A program made the translations under genes and the position numbers. The notes beneath the pieces were generated by a model. It was given only the letters and a program-made list of their open reading frames with translations. It was not told the DNA's origin and searched no databases. DNA of 64,000 nucleotides from Paenibacillus sp. Soil750 (lineage in GTDB: Bacteria > Bacillota > Bacilli > Paenibacillales > NBRC-103111). Positions 55,501 through 61,072 of this stretch are shown piece by piece (position 1 is the stretch's first letter; the number at the start of each line of letters is the position of its first letter). The stretch spans positions 434,101 through 498,100 of the forward strand of contig NZ_LMSD01000012.1 of assembly GCF_001428045.1 (NCBI RefSeq), read 5' to 3'.

Positions 55501-56297
55501 CAAACCACACGTTGATCCGCAGCATCTTCAGGCATTATCTGAGCGGTAAGCACTTGCTGCTTACCCACACCAATCGTAGCCGCGTCAGGCATTACGGAAA
55601 CGCTTTCAACTTGCGCGTACGTGTAAATCCGCACATCGTCCAAATAGGAGCTTCCCGGCAGCGCCGTTCCTGTCTGTGTAAATTTTAGCGTGTTAATTGT
55701 ATCCCAAGTAGCCCCTAATGTGACACCGGTTACAACTTGAACATCATTCAACAGCACATCCGCCTTTTTGCCGGTCTGATCGATGATCGCTTTGACGCGA
55801 TACCACGTATTCGGTGCATATGTCCCTAAAGACGTATTCAAGATGGACATTTGCCCTGTTTCTGTGAGTGTGAGAAAGTTCTTCCATACCCCGCTTGTAC
55901 TTTTCACATCCAGCAATCGGATATGCCCGGTGTCTTGTGCTCGTACCGATGCTTCCAACACTACCTTACCCGCAATGTTCAAACCGAATTTACCCGTGTA
56001 CAGTTGCGTGCCAGCAGTACCTGACACCAGCTTCAAACTGAGATCACTCCGACCGTAAACGGCTTCCCCAACCGTATAATCCGTTCCAGCTTTGGCATTA
56101 TACAACCCCCAATTCCCTCCTATTTCTGCAGCTGGCCCTGAGGTTGAAGGCGCCGTAGGGTACGTATTAAAGCTTGCCCCCACATAAGTGGTTACTGCAG
56201 CCTGTGCCGTAATTGGTCCTGTCATACTCAGTGGTATGAACAAATTGCTTACCATGGCGGCAATGAGGATACAAGCACTCCTCCTTTTGTTAAACAT
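49515..56297 (-). CDS. SLH-anchored polysaccharide lyase family 8 (hyaluronate/chondroitin/xanthan lyase-like)
   Basis: A 2260-residue cell-surface enzyme. A signal peptide (to about 34) and a LamG-like domain (about 38-228) are followed by three Big2 Ig domains (232-478). The PL8 toroid has the aromatic patch GNWWNFEIGIP and catalytic N660 (TGANRSD), H710 and Y719 (MHTSVAYTGSY) and R773/R777 (GRSIVR). Their spacing (N to H 50, H to Y 9, H to R 63) equals that of pneumococcal hyaluronate lyase. The lyase beta-sandwiches run to about 1270. Two LamG-like domains, a fourth Big2 domain, a Gly/Ser linker, a beta module and three SLH motifs (about 2080-2260) follow. It cleaves uronate-containing polymers by beta-elimination at the wall surface. 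ATG 56297 is preferred to 56303, which abuts GGGGGAG. GH88 in the same module fits its products. Confidence 0.92.
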   Translation of the reverse strand: MFNKRRSACILIAAMVSNLFIPLSMTGPITAQAAVTTYVGASFNTYPTAPSTSGPAAEIGGNWGLYNAKAGTDYTVGEAVYGRSDLSLKLVSGTAGTQLYTGKFGLNIAGKVVLEASVRAQDTGHIRLLDVKSTSGVWKNFLTLTETGQMSILNTSLGTYAPNTWYRVKAIIDQTGKKADVLLNDVQVVTGVTLGATWDTINTLKFTQTGTALPGSSYLDDVRIYTYAQVESVSVMPDAATIGVGKQQVLTAQIMPEDAADQRVVWSSENPATVTVDTYGVVTGVGVGTARVTATALDGGKVASSNITVSNNVPVTGIALPAEQTIAAGGTAQLTPVIMPANATNPKVTWTSDNTAIATVDAQGLVTAQSAGQAVITVRSEDGNHNATTMVTVLQPGVASISLPSQATVTKGDTITLVPTFQPAQASNQQVIWSIGDATIASVDSAGVVTGLKLGETSLTATSVDGGKTASTMIKVIEKATVSDEFERLRLKRKAGLDGGDSLDTADTDVQAKVATLTTNGQTRWSTLQKAADRQVLWPDSVVSSGNSDAIHNNISRIREMAYAYSTKGGALYHNQQLQNDIVSALEWVYVKQYNETGTAFGNWWNFEIGIPAKITDIIVMMYDALTPEQITRYIAAIDHYTPDIQSNLFDTSSYYTGANRSDILMYKLVDAILLKSESRIRAVASEMSPLFAYVTSGDGFYDDGSFVMHTSVAYTGSYGSVMLEGVSQLLYLLNGSPWPITDPNVNNFYKWIYDGVAPLIYKGMTMDMVNGRSIVRGSDNAQKTAAGIMSALARLALNAPAEDAQKLKSMLKSWITQDQTQFNYYNYLSSMNLIGSVKHWVSDASIVPDREAAGYYEFAGMARSLQIRDDYSFGVSKSSKRIQTYELTNGENGEGWYTGDGMTYLYNGDQSQYMEDYWATANRYRLPGTTVDTRPRVFDNYQNGDGEGKPANAWAGGVEMGSYGSSGMQLKQIGTTLQANKSWFMFGDEIIALGSGISSSDNRTIETIVEQRKLNANGDNPLIVDGQAKSSGLGWTERMAGVQWMHFSGNGAQSDIGYYFPDRPTMNGLREQRTGRWSDVNQSVAQSAPVSRNYLSLWFDHGKSPQGQTYSYAILPNKTADQVKQFAEHPSYEVLVNNDQAQAVRHQGLGLTAVNFWKDQKVKADLVTSSRQAAVMIKEENNRLEVAVSDPTLENSGAIELELDRSAAGMLQADPQIMVTQLYPTIRLVVRVNGSVGRTFHAVFDTDPAKPRPSDHPPIPAIINPRGVSSELDHSANLYAAFDNEGNGLEAIGGGPSGWSVSSEQQTIVTLERLPEESSNILRLLDMSDQASAVATRTFPPVSELAEVEWMFAEPYGPKGEEFKLLSGDASAIRLVTRSGALYWLDGQGAEHYIQPISAATWTKIRLTIDIPHNKYDVYVDGKLAAVGASFANSVTAINGIRLETGASQKDAILYTDDITVYRFGEQTLVYSTFNSGSGSWQVAESTTAPVQVVEDPNPNNKSILLSDNDNKFSASIKQPFEEQTGTFVAEWDLKEKNSGKTPFYELRQGEKTVVRLLTSGTLRYLYKDGKVDTLGSVPTGVWHHIRLEVDVANQKVNVYLNGILQKEGLSFYESSSSIDNIRIYTSYGAVDAPLWIDNVKMYTYRQPIQPQGLELSTVEQAVFLDQPSEEAEQTMISLNAEVTPSDAYDTTVRWISSNEKVASVDSSGLVTAKLPGKAIITATTAHAELQTAVTVYVVPKAPELTADDAANTVTGMAAGLEFSLDGSEYAPYDAEIFKLINFNGLHELYVRWAANESTGAPAGKVTTLRFVSLNQSTGSGSGTGTGSGSGSGEPSKPVTPPSKESKDSIIQILLSEDAIKTSKDSQGREVTTVFVDADALKQAWSPTTSAVVIAPPISSSSFVVKLPANVLQEASGTTPEGVVIIRSLQGEISLPLALFIPGGALENLSQSSTSTLSVTIEKADSTLEDRVKNASGHHNVSVLGQIVDYKVTLEQNGTIVPVSQFGNLYVERTLFITSKLNANRATAVRYDSETGKLTYVPAVFITGSNGQTEVRMKRNGTSIYTVVQGDKTFDDLVGHWSKADVDKLASKLILQGQSDSRFMPEASVTRAEFAAMLVRALGYQAKPVLQPTFNDVAPTDWFYDAVEAAVQAKLIEGITPETFMPNQPITREQMAVMIASAMKLAGKQVQIDASHNTLKSFLDQSQISPWAKQPLTAALQAGLINGRADNQIAPTSNSTRAEAAVVLNRFLIYVNFMN
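50796..50843 (-). repeat. Gly/Ser linker-coding simple repeat
   Basis: Degenerate GGCTCC/GGAACC-like hexamers encode the flexible STGSGSGTGTGSGSGSG linker before the surface-anchoring part of the PL8 lyase. Such tracts can slip during replication. Confidence 0.7.
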
Positions 56298-56334
56298 GGA
56301 CATCTCCCCCTCTTGAATGGATACCTACATGCTC

Positions 56335-56432
56335 ATTATAGAAGGCATATAGCGGCGCTCATATTTCCATTTCATCCAAAGGGCTTAACAAATTATTTCC
56401 CCCATGCACAATATGTCCACTTCGATTAACAA
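56335..56432 (-). promoter_or_regulatory. Candidate PL8 promoter with paired TTGTTAA boxes
   Basis: A perfect -10 TATAAT (56335-56340) lies 37 bases before the start and has no good -35. Upstream, two TTGTTAA boxes (56385-56391 and 56426-56432) lie in direct repeat 41 bases apart, about four helical turns. This suits an AraC-type activator. Confidence 0.4.
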
Positions 56433-56525
56433 AACGGTTCAACTCTACGCCAAGGTCATATTTCGTATAGCCTTTTGTCTCGCAAAGGTTGTACTCTCGC
56501 ATATTAGCCATTTACGCTCAACTCA

Positions 56526-56566
56526 CAAAAAAAGGAGCTAAACGGCACCACGCCGTTTAGCTCCTT
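56526..56566 (-). terminator. Terminator of the GH2 gene
   Basis: A perfect 15-base stem AAGGAGCTAAACGGC/GCCGTTTAGCTCCTT with a five-base loop is followed by TTTTTGTG on the minus strand, 18 bases past the stop codon. Confidence 0.9.
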
Positions 56567-56584
56567 CCCCATTCCGACACTACC

Positions 56585-59500
56585 TCACTGCAAAATCAAC
56601 TGCGCGACCGCCGCCAAATCCTCAATATCAACGATATGATCGCCATTAACGTCCATTTGCTTGTATTGCTCCCAATCAAGATCAGCCGATGTTTTACCGT
56701 ATGCAGCAGCAACTTGGGCCAAATCTCCCACGGAGAATTTGCCATCGGTATTGACGTCACCAGGCGTTGCGGTATGCACGCTGGCTAAGAAAGCATTCAA
56801 CGCAGACTGAAGCGCATTCACAGCTTGTGTGACTTGCTCAGTTGATGCACTTGCATCCACAGCTACAGCCTTAGCTCCATCGATCGCTGTCTGGAGCACT
56901 GCTTTGGAACCATTCGGATATTGTCCCGCAATGCTTCCCTCAAGTGCCACATCATGTTTGCTTTGTGCTTGTGAAATCAGATCGTTCAATACGGCTTTAT
57001 TCACTAATCCCGTAATTTGAACAGCCAAGCTAGCTTGATCCAATGTCTTTTCTTCACCTGTGCCGTTCGCAAGCACAGCACTTGAAAGCAGGACCGTCGC
57101 ATTTGCAGTACTCGTCAATGATTTGGCCTTCCAATTCAACTTAAGCATCGCGCCATTCACATCGGTGACGCCGATATTGGCAATAATCAACCTTACTTTG
57201 CCTGGTGTCACGGCTTTATCCACCACGGTAACCCCCGCATGCAACTCCTCCACAGAGACAAATTCGAGTTGCGTCGGATCATACGTCACGGTCAGATCCT
57301 CCGCGTAAACAGCTTCCGTAACCGAGCCAAGACTTAATGTGACGTTAAATGGCTGCCCGCTGGAAACGATAGCTGAACCTGTCCATGTGAAAGACGGCTC
57401 ATCCACAGCAGGACCTATCGAGAAGTAATCAACATCTACAGGGATGGACGTACCATCTGTTGCTGACATCGCATAGAAGCCCACTTTGACATTCGATAAA
57501 TTGACTGTCATCGGATCAGCTGCTTGCTGCCAAGCGGAACCATTCCAGAAGGATGTCGTATAGACATTGCCTACCTTCGCTATCATCAGATACACCGAAT
57601 CTGTCCCCGGATGCTTCGCAACATTGGTTGCTTTGGTGTATACGGCATTTTTTTCAAATGCGCTTTCTAGATTTTTCCCAGTAGCACCCGTGGTATCCCA
57701 CACATGACCTATACGCACATAATTATCTTCGTCCTGCCAAACGAGCAAACCACCTTGCTCATAATTCTTGTTCACCGAACCTGTGATTTTGGTGGTTATC
57801 ACGAAATCTCCGGCAGGTGCATTTTGCAGAAATACGTTTTTACTTGCGTTGGAGTTTCCGAACATATCTCCAGCCAAAGATTGCAGGCGGATACTCCCTG
57901 GATTGGCAGTTAGACTCCATTTAGTGTTATCTGGACGGAAAATCGTCCAACCTGGCGCTAGCGTTGTGGAATCAAATGAATCTGTCGTAAAACCGTTAGG
58001 AATGGGCGCATGCACGGTAGATAAGATTTGCTGATGTGCAGCTACTAAGCTAACTAGTGCCCCTTGAATTTGACCTACCGTTGCGTTCACATCTTGATTA
58101 ACCGCCTTAGCCGCATTTAATGTTGTCGTAAACTGATCAACAGCAGCTTGTGGATATGCGCCAGGTTGTGATCCGATGTGAATGGCGCCAAGGAAGCTTT
58201 CTTCAAGGGCAAGTTGCGCAAGCAAATCTGCTTTATTCGCTGTGCCGATCAACTCTCGGTGGGCTTTAGCGATCCGGTCAAAATCAAGTTTTTCCACTTT
58301 ACGATCATACGTAAGCAGTCCGTTAATTTCATACTCCACATCTGTAATTTGCGTATAGATCGCTGCGTTTAAGCCATTTGCCTTCTGTTGCTTAAGAGAA
58401 TCGATAAAACCAATATATTTATCTGTTATTTCCTGTTTGCTGCTCATTAATTGATAAGAGAAGGTAAGCGGCGTCCATTCATGTCCTGTCACATGCAAAC
58501 CAAGTCCGCCATACTCACCAATGACAGATGCACGGTTCGCTGATAGCGCAGGTGAAGCAGGCGCTGGATAACTGTGCGCGTCGTTCAGATCGCCTACACT
58601 TGTATCCCACCAACCGCTGCTGCCGTTTATGAGGCGTGTGGAATCCCAGCTTTTCACTAGATTCACGGCATCTTTGGACAGTTGGCCGCCTTGATCGAAT
58701 TCCCCCCATCCCTCGTTAAACACCGTCCATGTCACAATCGAAGGCGTGCTTTGAAGCTGGTCGACCATTTCCTTATATTCTTTCAACCACTGTGTTTTCG
58801 CCGCTTGAGAAATATCACTTCCTTTATTCCCCTGCCGATCCTCTAAACTAGGCATATCCTGCCAGACCAGCAAGCCCATTTTATCTGCCCAGTAATACCA
58901 GCGTGCCGGCTCAATTTTGATATGCTTGCGCACGGTGTTCATGCCGATCCGTTTAATCGTTGCCAGGTCAAATTGCAGCGCTTCTTCGGTTGGTGCGGTG
59001 TAAATCCCATCTGGGTAGTACCCTTGATCTAGCGGCCCCATCATAAAGACGGATTTGCCATTTAACAGTGTACGCATGACACCATCAACCAGACCTGTCT
59101 TGATTTCTCTCATCCCAAAATAACTATCTACTTGGTCAACGGATTGCGTCCCGTTGTTTAATGACACCTTGAGATCATAGAGGAACGGATCATCAGGTGA
59201 CCATAATCTTGGATTTGGAACCGGAATCGCAATGTTCGTTCCTGGAGTTCCTGTCGCTGTGCCAACAACTTGCCCATTGATACTAGCAGTCGCTTTGACA
59301 GTTTCACCTTGCACGCCAGAAGCAGTCACTTTCAACTTTAGCACCTGGTTGGTTATATCCGGTACCATGTCTAGCTTGTCAATATGAGCTGGGGCAACTG
59401 GTTCCATCCAAACGGTTTGCCATATACCTGAACTTGATGTGTACCAAATGCCACCAAGCTTCTTCACAGTTTGCTTCCCTACCGCTTGATCTTCTCCTGA

Positions 59501-60814
59501 GTCCGTGTTGTCTAACACTTTCACGATCAATTCATTAGGTCCCGTCTTCAATTGATCTGTGATATCCAGGCTAAATGCCGTGAATCCACCCTTGTGACTG
59601 CCTACAAGCTGTCCATTGACATAGACAGTAGCCAAATAATCGACAGCCCCGAAGTTCAACTTCACCCGTTGACCGCTCCAGCTATCGGGAATCGTAAAGG
59701 ATCGCTTATACCACATCAAGCTTTCCGTACGATGAATGCCGGATAGAATCGACTCTGCCGCAAATGGGACGAGAATCTTCTCTTTTAAAGTTTGACCGGT
59801 TGGAAGCGCATCGCTAGCTTTGGCAGCCTGGAATTCCCATTCACCGTTGAGATTCATCCATTGCGCACGAGCCAGCTGTGGCCTTGGATACTCTGGCAAC
59901 ACGTTAGCTGGATCCAGTTGTTCCGCCCATGGCGTCATAATTTGATACGTCGAGTCATTTTTCAAAAATTTGGAGAAAGCGCCAATGGCACTTCCGTCCC
60001 CTTGTTGAAGACCGCCATTCCCGTCATAACTAATCCCCACCTGTGAAACATCCTTGGAGTAAATCGGATTCTCAAATGTGAGCACGAGAACACTGTTATT
60101 ACCTGATTGAAGTGCCGCGCTAGCAATTGGCCAGTTGGTTCCAGCGACATCCACCTTCAGATGCGTACCAAACCCGCCTGTAGGCGGAGCGGATAAGGCG
60201 TTATCAAAGTTGATCTCTGCCTTCGTTCCATCCTCGGAGATGCGGCCTGCGGATTTATAACCAGCTGGTGTGAACAACGCATCCGTAGGAATCGCCTGTT
60301 TAGCAAGCGAAGGACTGGACCATCTCACATGCAGATTAGATCCGCCTGTTGCTTCGAAATATTCGAGCTTGAAATCCACTTTCTGGCCTGCGACCAAAGC
60401 GATCGGTATGCCCGTTTGCTCTTTATCCCAATCATTGACCCAATGATCAAGCACAAGTTGGTTATTCACCCACAGGCGGAATCCATTGTCGCCAATAATG
60501 GAGAATGTATAATTTTCAGAATAGGCAGGAACGATCGATCCCGTCCATCTTACATTCACATTATCACTTTGCCCTGTCATCAACTTCAACGCTGTTTCCA
60601 AGGAGCTAAAATCCAAATTTGCGTCGACCGTAGTCGCTTTTAAAGTTCCAAAATTAAAGCTTGGTGAGCCTGAGCTCGTATAATAGTCACCTTTCAAGCC
60701 ATGTGTTTCAGCTTCTGCAGCCTGAACGTGATGTGTAATCAATAGGGAAGGAAGAGCTAAACTCACAACCATGACAAGCATTAATAGCATTTTCTGCACG
60801 TCTTTGAACTTCAT
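56585..60814 (-). CDS. Secreted GH2 glycosidase with PA14, FIVAR, cohesin and dockerin domains
   Basis: A 1409-residue secreted enzyme: signal peptide (to about 32), PA14 domain (about 38-185), a short beta module, GH2 sugar-binding, Ig and TIM-barrel domains (about 310-860). The acid/base is E701 in TVFNEGWGEF and the nucleophile E767 in SVIGEYGGLG. Then come FIVAR (about 862-935), a DUF1349-like concanavalin domain (about 945-1130), a cohesin-like domain (about 1138-1268; AEDLTVTYDPTQLEFVSVEE), FIVAR (about 1272-1345) and a C-terminal dockerin with two calcium loops, DVNTDGKFSVGD and DVNGDHIVDIED. GH2 covers beta-galactosidase, -mannosidase, -glucuronidase and arabinosidase; the type is open. 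ATG 60814 is preferred to 60856 because GAGAGG and the signal peptide follow this start. It is a monocistronic unit. Confidence 0.9.
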   Translation of the reverse strand: MKFKDVQKMLLMLVMVVSLALPSLLITHHVQAAEAETHGLKGDYYTSSGSPSFNFGTLKATTVDANLDFSSLETALKLMTGQSDNVNVRWTGSIVPAYSENYTFSIIGDNGFRLWVNNQLVLDHWVNDWDKEQTGIPIALVAGQKVDFKLEYFEATGGSNLHVRWSSPSLAKQAIPTDALFTPAGYKSAGRISEDGTKAEINFDNALSAPPTGGFGTHLKVDVAGTNWPIASAALQSGNNSVLVLTFENPIYSKDVSQVGISYDGNGGLQQGDGSAIGAFSKFLKNDSTYQIMTPWAEQLDPANVLPEYPRPQLARAQWMNLNGEWEFQAAKASDALPTGQTLKEKILVPFAAESILSGIHRTESLMWYKRSFTIPDSWSGQRVKLNFGAVDYLATVYVNGQLVGSHKGGFTAFSLDITDQLKTGPNELIVKVLDNTDSGEDQAVGKQTVKKLGGIWYTSSSGIWQTVWMEPVAPAHIDKLDMVPDITNQVLKLKVTASGVQGETVKATASINGQVVGTATGTPGTNIAIPVPNPRLWSPDDPFLYDLKVSLNNGTQSVDQVDSYFGMREIKTGLVDGVMRTLLNGKSVFMMGPLDQGYYPDGIYTAPTEEALQFDLATIKRIGMNTVRKHIKIEPARWYYWADKMGLLVWQDMPSLEDRQGNKGSDISQAAKTQWLKEYKEMVDQLQSTPSIVTWTVFNEGWGEFDQGGQLSKDAVNLVKSWDSTRLINGSSGWWDTSVGDLNDAHSYPAPASPALSANRASVIGEYGGLGLHVTGHEWTPLTFSYQLMSSKQEITDKYIGFIDSLKQQKANGLNAAIYTQITDVEYEINGLLTYDRKVEKLDFDRIAKAHRELIGTANKADLLAQLALEESFLGAIHIGSQPGAYPQAAVDQFTTTLNAAKAVNQDVNATVGQIQGALVSLVAAHQQILSTVHAPIPNGFTTDSFDSTTLAPGWTIFRPDNTKWSLTANPGSIRLQSLAGDMFGNSNASKNVFLQNAPAGDFVITTKITGSVNKNYEQGGLLVWQDEDNYVRIGHVWDTTGATGKNLESAFEKNAVYTKATNVAKHPGTDSVYLMIAKVGNVYTTSFWNGSAWQQAADPMTVNLSNVKVGFYAMSATDGTSIPVDVDYFSIGPAVDEPSFTWTGSAIVSSGQPFNVTLSLGSVTEAVYAEDLTVTYDPTQLEFVSVEELHAGVTVVDKAVTPGKVRLIIANIGVTDVNGAMLKLNWKAKSLTSTANATVLLSSAVLANGTGEEKTLDQASLAVQITGLVNKAVLNDLISQAQSKHDVALEGSIAGQYPNGSKAVLQTAIDGAKAVAVDASASTEQVTQAVNALQSALNAFLASVHTATPGDVNTDGKFSVGDLAQVAAAYGKTSADLDWEQYKQMDVNGDHIVDIEDLAAVAQLILQ

Positions 60815-60956
60815 GCTTGAACCAACCTCTCTTATTTTAGATGCATAACGTATCAAATTTGGGGAGGCCTTACCTAGCTATGTATAGATTCATGTTGATA
60901 TATTCAGTCTCCTCGTGCTGCCTCCTTCCTTTATTTCTCAACATTGGAACTTCTTT

Positions 60957-60962
60957 ATTATA
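60957..60962 (-). promoter_or_regulatory. -10 element of the GH2 gene
   Basis: A perfect TATAAT on the minus strand lies about 145 bases before the start, with no convincing -35 at 17 bases. Like the PL8 promoter it looks activator-dependent. The leader between it and the gene holds purine-rich GGAAGGAGG and GAGGAGA runs but no gene. Confidence 0.35.
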
Positions 60963-61007
60963 GAAAACGCCGTTCAACATGTATTTACATTAATAGGATT
61001 TTTTATG

Positions 61008-61057
61008 TAAAAATCCCACATATAACGATACAAGTCGTATCGTAAATATGCGGGATT
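61008..61057 (-). terminator. Terminator of the GH127 gene
   Basis: AATCCCGCATATTTACGATACG pairs with its near-complement ending GTGGGATT, with a central ACGATAC/GTATCGT stem. TTTTACATAAA follows on the minus strand. It lies 16 bases past the GH127 stop and isolates the GH2 gene. Confidence 0.75.
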
Positions 61058-61072
61058 CCAAAGCTCTATGCT

